From NCBI GenBank assembly GCA_024236235.1, contig JACKKV010000010.1:1-46420 (forward strand): a stretch of DNA of 46,420 bases, read 5' to 3'. The notes under the pieces were generated by a model that searched no databases, was not told where the DNA came from, and saw only the letters and a list, made by a program, of their open reading frames with translations. Shown piece after piece: positions 9,098 to 17,253 of the stretch; the first letter of the stretch is position 1; each line of letters begins with the position of its first letter. The position numbers were made by a program, and so were the translations under genes. This DNA comes from Novosphingobium sp. (GTDB lineage: Bacteria > Pseudomonadota > Alphaproteobacteria > Sphingomonadales > Sphingomonadaceae).

Positions 9098-10243
9098 ATG
9101 GATTTTTCGCTTTCGGAAGAGCAGCAGCTTGTTGCCGACACCATCGGTTCCTTTGCGCGCGAAGTGCTGCTCCCGAAATATGCGCATTGGGATCGCCATG
9201 AACTGTTCCCGCGCGAACAGTTCCTGGCCATGGGCGATATCGGCCTGCTCGGATTGCGTGTTTCCGAAGCGCATGGCGGACAGGACATGGACGCCGTCAC
9301 GGCAGGGGTCGCGATGGAGGCAGCCGCCCGTGGCGATTTCAATTGCTGCTACGGCATATTGATCGCCTGCTTCGCGGGTGAAATCCTTGGCTGTTATGGC
9401 GATGATGCCGTGAAGGCCGAATGGCTTCCGGCGATGGTTTCTGGCGAAAAGATCATCTGCACTTGCCTGACCGAGCCACAAAGCGGGTCCGACGTTGCCG
9501 GCATCCGGACGCGCGCCGTGCGCGACGGGGATGATTACATTATCAGCGGTGAAAAGGCGTCGATCACACTGGTTATGGCAGGGGACGCCGGGATCGTCTT
9601 CGCCAAGACCGATCCGGCGGCCGGGGCGAAAGGGGTGACGGCGTTTCTCGTTCCCTTCGACCTGCCGGGTGTGTCCCGTGCGCCTTATTCCGACCTTGGA
9701 TCCCGCGGAATCGTTCGCGGTTCCCTGTTCTTTGACGAAGTGCGTGTGCCCGCCCGCTATCGCATTGGGGATGAAGGCGCGGCTTTCTCGCGGGTCATGC
9801 AGACGTTCGATTACACGCGCGCACTGATAGGGCTGATGTGCCTTGGCGCCGCGCAGGCCAGCCTGTCCGAGACTGTGGAGTATCTCAAATCCCGGCAGTC
9901 CTTTGGCCAGCCGCTATCGCGCTATCAAGGCGTTTCGTTCCCCGTGGCGGATTGGGCCGCAAAAATGGAAATGGCGCGGTGGCTGTGTTTTCGCACCTTA
10001 TGGCTGCGCGACCGGGAAATGCCGCACACAGCCGAAGCCGCAATGTGCAAAATGCAGTGTCCCGACATCGCAGTGGGCGCAATTCATGAGTGTCTGCTGC
10101 TTCATGGACACTACGGTTACACCAAGGATTACCTGCAGGAACAGCGGTTGCGTGATGTGATTGGTCAGCAGATCGCCGACGGCACCACGCAGATCCAGAA
10201 ATTGATTGTCTCGAGAGAAATATTCGGCCGCGATTTCGCATAA
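9098..10243 (+). CDS. Acyl-CoA dehydrogenase (FAD)
   Basis: 381 residues, ATG 5 bases after the first EthD gene. It has the three-part ACAD architecture: an N-terminal helical domain (MDFSLSEEQQLVADTI), the beta domain with CLTEPQSGSDVAGI, and a C-terminal helical domain ending GTTQIQKLIVSREIFG. It introduces an alpha,beta double bond into an acyl-CoA and passes electrons to ETF. Medium-chain-type enzymes carry the catalytic Glu in YEGTxQIQ; here the residue is Asp361 (ADGTTQIQ). That is uncommon in straight-chain enzymes and may point to a branched or cyclic acyl-CoA. It lies between two EthD genes in one transcription unit. Confidence 0.92.
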   Translation: MDFSLSEEQQLVADTIGSFAREVLLPKYAHWDRHELFPREQFLAMGDIGLLGLRVSEAHGGQDMDAVTAGVAMEAAARGDFNCCYGILIACFAGEILGCYGDDAVKAEWLPAMVSGEKIICTCLTEPQSGSDVAGIRTRAVRDGDDYIISGEKASITLVMAGDAGIVFAKTDPAAGAKGVTAFLVPFDLPGVSRAPYSDLGSRGIVRGSLFFDEVRVPARYRIGDEGAAFSRVMQTFDYTRALIGLMCLGAAQASLSETVEYLKSRQSFGQPLSRYQGVSFPVADWAAKMEMARWLCFRTLWLRDREMPHTAEAAMCKMQCPDIAVGAIHECLLLHGHYGYTKDYLQEQRLRDVIGQQIADGTTQIQKLIVSREIFGRDFA

Positions 10244-10256
10244 GGAGAATTCAGCC

Positions 10257-10610
10257 GTGATCAAACTCGTTTATTTCCTGAAGCGCCATCCCGGCCTCTC
10301 CCGCGATGAATTCAAGGCGCTTTACGAAGGGCGTCATGCCCGGCTTGGCGAAAAGCATGCCCGGCGCGCGGCCCGATATGTTCGCCGCTATCTGGAACCC
10401 CTGCCGGAGCTATTCACGGGCTCGAAAACGGAGCCGGAGCATGACGTCATCACCGAATTATGGTATGATAACCAAGCCGATTACGAAGCCGACATGGCGC
10501 ATCTTTCGCAGTCGGAAGTGATCGCCGAAATTGTTGCCGATGAAGAAACGATCTTCGATCGCAGCAAGCATCGCATGTTCACAGTGGAAGAATGCGATTC
10601 CCGACTTTAG
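10257..10610 (+). CDS. EthD domain-containing protein (copy 2)
   Basis: 117 residues from GTG 10257, with AAGGAGAA at about 10242-10249 directly after the acyl-CoA dehydrogenase stop. KLVYFLKRHPGLSRDEFKALYEGRHA matches the EthD/dimeric alpha-beta-barrel N terminus. It is clearly diverged from the EthD protein at 8736-9092, sharing the fold signature but little else by eye, so the two are not a recent duplication. It is the last gene of the + strand cluster and converges on the aldo/keto reductase gene with a 4-base gap. Function unknown; a small-molecule enzyme or chaperone role in the same pathway is inferred. Confidence 0.82.
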   Translation: MIKLVYFLKRHPGLSRDEFKALYEGRHARLGEKHARRAARYVRRYLEPLPELFTGSKTEPEHDVITELWYDNQADYEADMAHLSQSEVIAEIVADEETIFDRSKHRMFTVEECDSRL

Positions 10611-10614
10611 CTGC

Positions 10615-11628
10615 CTAGCCCATGGGATACATGATGTCGGCGGAAACCCGGTCAATCGCGGCAAGCACATCGGCTGACAGTTCAAGATCGGCGGCGGCGA
10701 AAATCTCGTCCAGCTGATCTTCGCGCGTTGCGCCCACGATCGTCGAAGCGACGAAGTCATGTTGCTTTGACCAGGCAACCGCCATGGTGACGGGGCTCAT
10801 CCCCGCCTCCGCCGCGATGTCCATGAAGCGCGCAGTCGATGCCAGACTTTTGCCGTTCCTGTACCGCGCGGCCATTTCCGCCTGACGCCCTCCCATCTCG
10901 ACATATCTGGTGAAGCGCGCATCCGGCTTTTCTTCGCGGCAATATTTCCCCGACAGAACCCCGCCACCGATCGGCGAGTAGGGGATCAGGCTGACGCCTT
11001 CGCGCCGGCAGATATTGGCCAGTTCATCCTCGAATCGGCGGTTGTTCATGCTGAAATTGTTCTGGATCGTCTGGTAACGTGCGACACCCAGTTTTTCGGC
11101 GGTCGCAAGGCTCTTCATCAGTCCCCAGGCATTGTCGTTGGATGACCCGATCACCCGCACCTTACCGGTCGCAATCAGTTCGTCGAGCACCTGCAGGGTC
11201 TCATCATGCGCAATTTCGGGATCTTGCCAGTGCGTCTGGTAAAGGTCGACGTACTCGACGTTCAACCGTTTGAGGCTCCCTTCGATTGCGCGCGTGATGT
11301 TGTGGCGATCCAGAGCTGTGCGGCTGGCACGAAGCGGTGAGCTGAACCAGATGTGGCTGGGTCCAGAAACCTTGGTGGCCAAAACCACAGCGTCACGGTT
11401 TTTTGACTTCAGCCACTTGCCAAAAATTTCCTCGGTACGCCCCACATATTGGGGGGCGGGTGGCACCGGGTAACCTTCTGCGGTGTCGAAGAAATTTATC
11501 CCGGCGTCGAACGCCCGGTCGAGGATGCGAAGCGAGGTGGCCTCGTCTGCAAAACTGCCGAAGGTCATCGTTCCCATACAGATTTCGGAAACGACGATGG
11601 CCGATTTGCCGAGGCGACGGTTCTGCAT
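10615..11628 (-). CDS. Aldo/keto reductase, Tas-like
   Basis: 337 residues from the ATG at 11628, which has GGAG eight bases upstream. Longer in-frame starts lack an RBS and add unrelated sequence. (alpha/beta)8-barrel AKR with the complete tetrad Asp48, Tyr53 (FFDTAEGY), Lys86 (LATK) and His133 (YQTHW). The segment YPVPPAPQ...GRTEEIFGKWL plus ATKVSGPS closely resembles E. coli Tas. It reduces aldehydes or ketones with NADPH. It stands alone on the minus strand between the P450 cluster and the PQQ dehydrogenase, so pathway membership is plausible but unproven. Confidence 0.93.
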   Translation of the reverse strand: MQNRRLGKSAIVVSEICMGTMTFGSFADEATSLRILDRAFDAGINFFDTAEGYPVPPAPQYVGRTEEIFGKWLKSKNRDAVVLATKVSGPSHIWFSSPLRASRTALDRHNITRAIEGSLKRLNVEYVDLYQTHWQDPEIAHDETLQVLDELIATGKVRVIGSSNDNAWGLMKSLATAEKLGVARYQTIQNNFSMNNRRFEDELANICRREGVSLIPYSPIGGGVLSGKYCREEKPDARFTRYVEMGGRQAEMAARYRNGKSLASTARFMDIAAEAGMSPVTMAVAWSKQHDFVASTIVGATREDQLDEIFAAADLELSADVLAAIDRVSADIMYPMG

Positions 11629-11844
11629 CCAAATACTCCGCTGGTGTTCGCTGCCCGGACCGGACGAGCGCATGGCCTGAAATGCAACAGGGGTTCGGAT
11701 AATGTCAAATCTCCCGGTCGGGCGTTTGTCGCATGGCGCGGGAGGACCGGCATGGTGAACTCTTGCGGGGGCGTTGCGTTCCCCGCGCAACCGGAATAGG
11801 TTCCGAAAAGATTTCGGCTGACTGCATGAGGCAGAGTGGGGCTA

Positions 11845-14181
11845 ATGCACGAGGGGCAATCCGATGGCGCAGGCTTGCCAAAACGCCGCATTGCGCTCGC
11901 GCTGGTGCTGGCGATCATTGCCGTTCCGCTGGTCGCGGGGGGAGGCTATCTCGTTGCTCTGGGCGGTTCGCCCTACTATGTCCTGACGGGCATCGCGCTG
12001 GCGGTGTCGGCCTGGTACGCCTTCAAGGGCAGCGGCCGGGCGATTCAGCTCTATCTGGCGATGCTGCTCGCAACGCTGGTCTGGGCGCTGTTTGAAAGCC
12101 GCAATGTCTGGGGCGTTCAGGCACGGGTTCTTGCCCCTGCCATCCTTGCCGTCTGGGTCGCCTGGCCCTGGCTGAGGCGGCTGGGGGGCAGGTGGCTTGG
12201 TGCGGCGGCGGCCGTCGTGCTGATCGCCGTAATTGTTCCGATCTACCTTGCGGTCCGCGATCACGGTTCGCTGCCCGGCACCGCGCAAAATGCTGCTAGT
12301 CCACTGCCGCCGCAGAGCGGGGAATGGGCGCATTATGGCAATGATCTGGGGGGGACGAAATATTCGCCGATTGCCCAGATCAACACTTCGAATATCGGCG
12401 GTCTGGAACCGGCCTGGACTTATCACACGGGCGATTTCTTCACGGGCAACGGGTTGCAGAACAACCCGCTGATGGTTGGCGACACGGTTTATGTCTGCAC
12501 CTCGTCCAACCAGATCCACGCCATCAACGCCGAAACCGGCGCCCGGCGCTGGGCCTTCGACCCGAAGATCGACGCGCCGATTTCCAGCGCGTGTCGCGGC
12601 GTTGCCTATTTTGCGCAACCTGGCGCTGACGGCACCTGCGCGCAGCGTATCATCTCTGCCACGGTTGATGCGCGGCTGATGGCGCTGGATGCGCGGACCG
12701 GCAAGCTCTGTCAGGAGTTCGGGACGGACGGATTTGTCGATCTCATGCAGGGCATGGGTACGGTCTTGCGCGACTATTACTATGTCAGTTCGGCGCCTGT
12801 GCTGGTTCGCGGCAGGGTGATCGTCGGCGGCAACGTCATGGACGGCCAGATGACGGGCGAACCTTCGGGCGTGATTCGTGGCTATGACGCCGTGACGGGC
12901 AAGTTCGCCTGGGCCTGGGACATGGACCGGCCGGACCAGCACGGAATGCCGCCAGAGGGCGAGAGCTTTTCGCGCGGCACCGCGAACAGCTGGGCTCCGA
13001 TGAGCGGGGACGAGGAACTTGGCCTCGTCTATGTACCCACCGGCAACGGAACCCCCGATTACTGGGGCGCGCATCGTTCGCCCGGTACGGAGAAATATTC
13101 GAGCTCGGTGGTTGCGATCGATGCTGAAACCGGCGCGGAACGCTGGCATTTCCAGACCGTCCACCACGATGTGTGGGATTACGATCTGGCGTCACAGCCG
13201 ACCTTGATCGACCTGCCAATGGGCGGGAAGAAAGTTCCGGCCTTGCTGCAGCCGACCAAGCAGGGCGAGATCTTCCTGCTGGACCGCCGCACCGGCAAGC
13301 CGCTTTCGCCGGTCGAGGAGAAGCCGGTGCCCAAGGGCACCATGGCGGGCGAGCGCCTGTCCGCCACTCAGCCGATCTCGGTCGGCATGCCCGGTTTCGG
13401 GCGCGAGATTTTGAACGAATCCATGATGTGGGGCGCAACCCCGCTTGACCAGCTTTGGTGCCGGATCAGGTTCAGGCAATCGCGCTATGAAGGGCAGTTC
13501 ACGCCCCCCGGAACGGACTGGTCCGTGCAATATCCGGGCAATGTCGGGGGCATGAACCGGGGCGGCGTATCCGTCGATCCACTGAATGGTCTGATGGTCG
13601 TCGACTGGTTGCGCGCGCCGATCAGGGTCAGGCTCATCACCCGCAAAGAAGCGGACAGGCGGGGCATTTTCCCTTCGCAGGGTGGCGCAGTCCCGCATGT
13701 CGGCGTGCTCAATCCACAGGGCGGCGTGGCCTATGCCGCGATTCTTGATCCTGTCATCATGTCGCCGCTGGCCATGCCGTGCCTCGAACCGCCTTATGTC
13801 AACATCGCGGTTGTTGATCTGAAAACGCGCAAGGTCGTCTGGCAGAAGCCGCTGGGGACCAGCGTTGATATCGGCCCGCTGGGCATCGCCTCGCACCTCC
13901 CGCTGCCGATGGGGGTTCCCAGTTTCGGCGGTTCGATGACGACCGGCGGCGGGCTGATCTTCATCGGCGGATCGCAGGAAAAGCGTTTCCGCGCGCTGGA
14001 CCTGCGCAGTGGCCGGCAGCTCTGGTCGCACCGCCTGCCGGCTGGGGGCAACGCCAACCCGATGACCTATATCAGCCCGGAAAGCGGCCGGCAGTTTGTG
14101 GTCATCGCGGCTGGCGGCAGCATCGTGTTAGGCTCCGGCTCGTCAGACCAGTTCGTGGCTTACGCCCTTCCCAGGAGGTGA
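11845..14181 (+). CDS. Membrane-bound PQQ-dependent dehydrogenase, glucose/quinate/shikimate family
   Basis: 778 residues from ATG 11845; GTG at 11836, with GAGG 4 bases ahead, is an alternative. The N terminus carries about five membrane helices (residues ~15-150), as in Gcd. A periplasmic eight-bladed quinoprotein propeller follows, beginning HYGNDLGGTKYSPIAQIN. The stretch HHDVWDYD (about 440-447) and TKQGEIFLLDRRTG with Lys472 match the PQQ active site; Asp445 and Lys472 are 27 apart, like D466/K493 of E. coli Gcd by my alignment. It oxidises sugars or cyclic alcohols in the periplasm and donates electrons to ubiquinone. Glucose, quinate and other polyols cannot be told apart by eye, so no symbol is given. 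No PQQ biosynthesis genes are in the window. Confidence 0.92.
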   Translation: MHEGQSDGAGLPKRRIALALVLAIIAVPLVAGGGYLVALGGSPYYVLTGIALAVSAWYAFKGSGRAIQLYLAMLLATLVWALFESRNVWGVQARVLAPAILAVWVAWPWLRRLGGRWLGAAAAVVLIAVIVPIYLAVRDHGSLPGTAQNAASPLPPQSGEWAHYGNDLGGTKYSPIAQINTSNIGGLEPAWTYHTGDFFTGNGLQNNPLMVGDTVYVCTSSNQIHAINAETGARRWAFDPKIDAPISSACRGVAYFAQPGADGTCAQRIISATVDARLMALDARTGKLCQEFGTDGFVDLMQGMGTVLRDYYYVSSAPVLVRGRVIVGGNVMDGQMTGEPSGVIRGYDAVTGKFAWAWDMDRPDQHGMPPEGESFSRGTANSWAPMSGDEELGLVYVPTGNGTPDYWGAHRSPGTEKYSSSVVAIDAETGAERWHFQTVHHDVWDYDLASQPTLIDLPMGGKKVPALLQPTKQGEIFLLDRRTGKPLSPVEEKPVPKGTMAGERLSATQPISVGMPGFGREILNESMMWGATPLDQLWCRIRFRQSRYEGQFTPPGTDWSVQYPGNVGGMNRGGVSVDPLNGLMVVDWLRAPIRVRLITRKEADRRGIFPSQGGAVPHVGVLNPQGGVAYAAILDPVIMSPLAMPCLEPPYVNIAVVDLKTRKVVWQKPLGTSVDIGPLGIASHLPLPMGVPSFGGSMTTGGGLIFIGGSQEKRFRALDLRSGRQLWSHRLPAGGNANPMTYISPESGRQFVVIAAGGSIVLGSGSSDQFVAYALPRR

Positions 14182-14232
14182 GCCTGCCCGGACGAGGTTG
14201 AACGCGCGTAACGAACCCGCAAACTGCCCTAG

Positions 14233-14250
14233 GCGGCGTGGACAAATTCC
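14233..14250 (+). repeat. Left terminal inverted repeat of the MITE-like element
   Basis: An 18-base perfect inverted match to 14479-14496. Beyond base 18 the similarity continues imperfectly (acacgg-ccacgg against gcgcgaaccacgg), as expected for decaying transposon ends. Confidence 0.85.
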
Positions 14251-14478
14251 ACACGGCCACGGCCGGAGGCCAAAAACGTCAGTTTAAGGAGTGAGGACGA
14301 AGGACATGCTGGCATATTCAAGGACGAACGACGCAGAAATGGCGTTTTTGGGTCCGGCCCCTGCGGGGTTCGGCCCAATTGGACGCCGGCCGCGTTGCTC
14401 AACCTTGAAAGAGAACCACTCTTCCTTCGGCTTCGCGCCTTACCAGCGCCCAATTGGGCATCGAACCGTGGTTCGCGC

Positions 14479-14496
14479 GGAATTTGTCCACGCCGC
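14479..14496 (-). repeat. Right terminal inverted repeat of the MITE-like element
   Basis: Perfect inverted copy of 14233-14250. It abuts the CTAG at 14497-14500, whose complement supplies the TAG stop codon of the ATP12-family gene. Confidence 0.85.
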
Positions 14497-15213
14497 CTAG
14501 ACTGTCCGCGACAGCGCAGCGAAGCCAAGCGCGCTGGCGAAGGTGGCGAGGCGGCGTTCGCGTTGTTCCATCGCCAGCGCATCTGCGCCCCACAGCTCAG
14601 CCTGCCAGTCTTCCTCCAGATTGGCGATGCCCCACAGTGCCGCTGCATCGGCCCCGTCCTCCAGCGCGGCCAGCGCGACGGTGAGCGAGGCAGCGAGCGA
14701 TGCCAGCGTGTTGAGCGCGGCAAGAGTGAAATCATTCTGCCCGGCCAGATGCGCGTCCAGCGCCGCCAGCGTAGCGGACGGCTGCGGGCGGTGAATGATC
14801 CCGCTGATTCGCTGGAAGCGAACACCGTGTCGCGCTTCGGCGGAACAGAGCACCGGTTCCCACATTGCCTCTTGGCGAGCGAACAGCGCTTCGTCAGGAT
14901 CGGCGCGGTAACACAGCGTATCGGTTTCGGCAAAACGCAGCAGGTCGGCAACCGCAGCCTGACGGTCAGCGCCGACCACATCAATCGCATAGTCGGCCAG
15001 ATCGCGCAGCGGAAAGGTGGAGGGGACGATCTCATCACCCTGCGCCGCCCATTCCCCTGCCAGTGCTTCGGCCATGGGGCGCGTGGATAGCAGTTGCGCC
15101 TTGCCGCCTTGCGTCTTGATTGCGCGCCCGTCGAGCGTGACTTGCCAGCGATCGCCCGCCTGCGCGATCTCTACCACCCGGTAAAAGCGTTTCACGGACG
15201 CGGGCTCCGCCAT
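14497..15213 (-). CDS. ATP12 family chaperone (F1-ATPase alpha-subunit assembly)
   Basis: 238 residues. The N terminus KRFYRVVEIAQAGDRWQVTLDGRAIKT, then PMAEALAGEWAAQ, FPLRDLADYAIDV and TDTLCYR, are characteristic of ATP12 proteins of mitochondria and alphaproteobacteria. They bind the F1 alpha subunit during ATP synthase assembly. Its start overlaps the upstream small membrane protein by 22 bp, so it is the last gene of a - strand operon. Its stop codon lies inside the CTAG target duplication of the adjacent MITE-like element, so the natural C terminus may have been slightly altered. Confidence 0.9.
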   Translation of the reverse strand: MAEPASVKRFYRVVEIAQAGDRWQVTLDGRAIKTQGGKAQLLSTRPMAEALAGEWAAQGDEIVPSTFPLRDLADYAIDVVGADRQAAVADLLRFAETDTLCYRADPDEALFARQEAMWEPVLCSAEARHGVRFQRISGIIHRPQPSATLAALDAHLAGQNDFTLAALNTLASLAASLTVALAALEDGADAAALWGIANLEEDWQAELWGADALAMEQRERRLATFASALGFAALSRTV

Positions 15214-15425
15214 GCGCGCGCCAGCAGTTGCGGAGCGATCAGCGCATCCACCAGCCCGACCGCCAGCAGTACCCAGCCCAGAGGGCGGGGCAGAGCGAGC
15301 GAATCGCCAAGGATCAGCAGCGCGACCACGGTAAAGGCGACCCCGCTTATCCGGACCGCGGAAATCACCATGAAACGCGAACGGGCCTTATTGTCCGCCT
15401 GCCGGTCGCGGGGTGCTTCAATCAT
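15192..15425 (-). CDS. Small two-helix membrane protein, function unknown
   Basis: 77 residues with a basic N terminus followed by two hydrophobic helices (VISAVRISGVAFTVVALLIL and LGWVLLAVGLVDALIAPQLL) and a short basic tail. It overlaps the HAD gene by 4 bp and the ATP12 gene by 22 bp, which supports real translation within the operon. I do not recognise a named family. The tight coupling to an ATP synthase chaperone is suggestive but gives no function. Confidence 0.75.
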   Translation of the reverse strand: MIEAPRDRQADNKARSRFMVISAVRISGVAFTVVALLILGDSLALPRPLGWVLLAVGLVDALIAPQLLARAWRSPRP

Positions 15426-16084
15426 CGCAGCAGTTCCATAATGGCAGCAGGCGTTGCGGCCACGCCGCAGGCCCCGGCCTCGCGCAGTTCGTATTCGTCA
15501 TGATAGCCCCAGCCTACGCCGATGGCCCGCACGCCTGTATCGACCGCCATGATGATGTCGAAGGCCGTGTCGCCAATCATTACCGCATCTTCGGGCTGTG
15601 CGCCTGCTTCGTCCAGCGCGGCCTCCAGCATGGCCGGGTGCGGTTTGGAGGGGTGGCGGTCAGCCGTCTGCAGCGTGGTGAAATGATCGGTCAACCCATG
15701 CGTGGCGAGGCAATGCTGGAGCCCCATGTCCGATTTGCCGGTGGCGACGCCCAGCAGCCAGCCTGCCTGCCGCATATCGTCAAGCAGCTGGGCCATGCCG
15801 GGAAACAGCGGTTCCGCGAGAGTCCCTTCGGCCCGTGCGGTGCGAAACGCCTGTTTGTAAAGCTCTGTCAGTTCGCCACGCGTGCGCTCGTCGAGATCGG
15901 GGGCGAGATGGCGCATGGTGCGAGGCAGGCTGAGGCCCACCGCGCGGCGGACCAGATGATGATCGGGCGCAATCAATCCCAGCGCGGCAAAGGCGCTGTC
16001 CATCGCGCGGCAGATATCGGCCTGTCCATCGACCAGCGTGCCATCGCAATCGAAGACCGCCAGCCTTGTTGCGCACGCAGTCAC
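15422..16084 (-). CDS. HAD-superfamily hydrolase, phosphoglycolate phosphatase-like
   Basis: 220 residues. HAD motif I DCDGTLVDG with nucleophile Asp12 and acid/base Asp14; motif II Thr/Ser in GVATGKSD; a Lys before PHPAMLE; motif IV MIGDTAFDI. The helical cap inserted after motif I fits the Gph/PGP-like subfamily (C1 cap). It dephosphorylates a small phosphoester, possibly 2-phosphoglycolate; the substrate is uncertain. It overlaps the RluA gene upstream by 4 bp and the small membrane protein gene downstream by 4 bp. Confidence 0.88.
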   Translation of the reverse strand: MTACATRLAVFDCDGTLVDGQADICRAMDSAFAALGLIAPDHHLVRRAVGLSLPRTMRHLAPDLDERTRGELTELYKQAFRTARAEGTLAEPLFPGMAQLLDDMRQAGWLLGVATGKSDMGLQHCLATHGLTDHFTTLQTADRHPSKPHPAMLEAALDEAGAQPEDAVMIGDTAFDIIMAVDTGVRAIGVGWGYHDEYELREAGACGVAATPAAIMELLR

Positions 16085-17253
16085 GGCCGCCGGCCCTTCG
16101 GCGCGCCTGGTTTGCCCGTGCCGCGTGGTTTTGCCCTTGCGGATTTCAGCGCTGGCTTCGCCGGACCGCGGCTGCGCCGTTCGCCCCGTCGTTCCTTGCG
16201 AACCTGCTTGGCATGCGCGCGTGCGGCCTGTTTCATTTCCGTCCGGTTGCGTTCCGGTAGCGGCGTGATGACCGGATCGGCGGCGCTGACGCCAATGTCG
16301 AAACCCAGCTGTTCCATGCTGGCCGCAAAATGTTCGGGCAGATCGGCAGTGACGTCCAGCGGCGCGCCATCGGGGTGATCGATTACCAGCCGACGCGCAT
16401 GAAGATGCATTTTGCGGCTGATGCTGCCGGTCAGGAAGGCATCCTGCCCCCCATATTTCCCGTCGCCTACGATCGGATGGCCGATTGCCGCCATATGCGC
16501 GCGCAATTGGTGCGTGCGCCCGGTCAGCGGTTGCAATTCGACCCAGGCGGCCCGGTTTCCGGCGCGATCCACCACGCGATAGACGGTCTTCGCCGTTTGC
16601 CCGTTGTCCTTGTCGACATGCATCTTTTCACCGCCGGTGCCTGGTTGTTTGGCCAGCGGTGCATCGATGGTTCCCTGCGCCACATCCGGTACGCCCACCA
16701 CCAGCGCCCAGTAAATCTTGGTTGCGGCGCGGCTTGAAAAGCGCTTGGAAAAGAATGCGGCACTGCCTGGCGTCGCCGCCACCAGCAGGACGCCCGATGT
16801 ATCCTTGTCCAGTCGGTGGACCAGGCGCGGGCGCGGCCCCTTGTCTGCGGCGAAGGCGTCAAGCAGCCCGTCGACGTGATGATGCGTGCCGGTGCCGCCC
16901 TGCGTGGCGAGGCCGGGGGGCTTGTTAAGCACGATCGCAGCCTTGTCGCGATGAATCAGCATCGCTTCGGCGGCTTGCAGTTCATCTTCGGTCAATTCGC
17001 GGCGCGGCTGGGCGGTGCGCGTCGTCTCCATCCCGCCCGGCGGCACACGCAGCGTTTGCCCGGCGGCCAGCCGGTCTTCGGGCCGGGCACGTTTGCCATC
17101 AATGCGCAACTGGCCAGTGCGTGCCCATCGCGAGACCATGGCGAAGCCGATCTGCGGCAGGTGGCGCTTGAACCAGCGGTCAAGCCGGACGCCATCATCA
17201 TCCGGTGCAACGGTGAACTGCCGGACAGCGGCCGGGTTATCGTGCCCGCTCAC
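16081..17253 (-). CDS. RluA-family 23S rRNA/tRNA pseudouridine synthase
   Basis: 390 residues from GTG 17253, which overlaps the crcB stop by 4 bp; in-frame starts further upstream lie inside crcB. An N-terminal S4 RNA-binding domain covers residues ~20-72. The RluA catalytic domain carries HRLDKDTSG, with Asp149 the nucleophilic catalytic residue, then LTGRTHQLRAHM and IVGDGKYGG. A long Lys/Arg-rich tail (about the last 50 residues) is an added RNA-binding-like extension, common in sphingomonad homologues as far as I recall. It isomerises uridine in rRNA or tRNA; RluC and RluD specificity cannot be separated here. Confidence 0.92.
   Translation of the reverse strand: MSGHDNPAAVRQFTVAPDDDGVRLDRWFKRHLPQIGFAMVSRWARTGQLRIDGKRARPEDRLAAGQTLRVPPGGMETTRTAQPRRELTEDELQAAEAMLIHRDKAAIVLNKPPGLATQGGTGTHHHVDGLLDAFAADKGPRPRLVHRLDKDTSGVLLVAATPGSAAFFSKRFSSRAATKIYWALVVGVPDVAQGTIDAPLAKQPGTGGEKMHVDKDNGQTAKTVYRVVDRAGNRAAWVELQPLTGRTHQLRAHMAAIGHPIVGDGKYGGQDAFLTGSISRKMHLHARRLVIDHPDGAPLDVTADLPEHFAASMEQLGFDIGVSAADPVITPLPERNRTEMKQAARAHAKQVRKERRGERRSRGPAKPALKSARAKPRGTGKPGAPKGRRP

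Larger units (their letters stand above)
14233..14496. mobile_element. MITE-like element (264 bp) with 18-bp TIRs and CTAG target duplication
   Basis: The ends are perfect inverted copies: GCGGCGTGGACAAATTCC at 14233-14250 and its reverse complement at 14479-14496, each flanked outside by CTAG (14229-14232, 14497-14500). A second, inner inverted repeat (ggttcg..gcccaattgg at ~14367-14385, opposed at ~14446-14468) makes the right half foldable. There is no transposase; the short open frames inside are not gene-like. A 4-bp YTAR duplication is a known habit of IS5-type elements, so this is probably a non-autonomous derivative or an internally deleted IS. It fills nearly the whole gene-free gap between the PQQ dehydrogenase and the ATP12 gene. 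Confidence 0.82.

Noticed and set aside
11629..11844. Small hairpin GCGGGG/CCCCGC in the aldo/keto reductase-PQQ dehydrogenase gap
   Set aside because: A 6-bp stem in GC-rich DNA with no promoter or T-tract context; likely chance.
14291..14500. A 69-codon frame and a long - strand frame inside the MITE-like region, both ending in EFVHAA
   Set aside because: The shared ending comes from the inverted repeats read outward; there is no RBS, domain or transposase motif.
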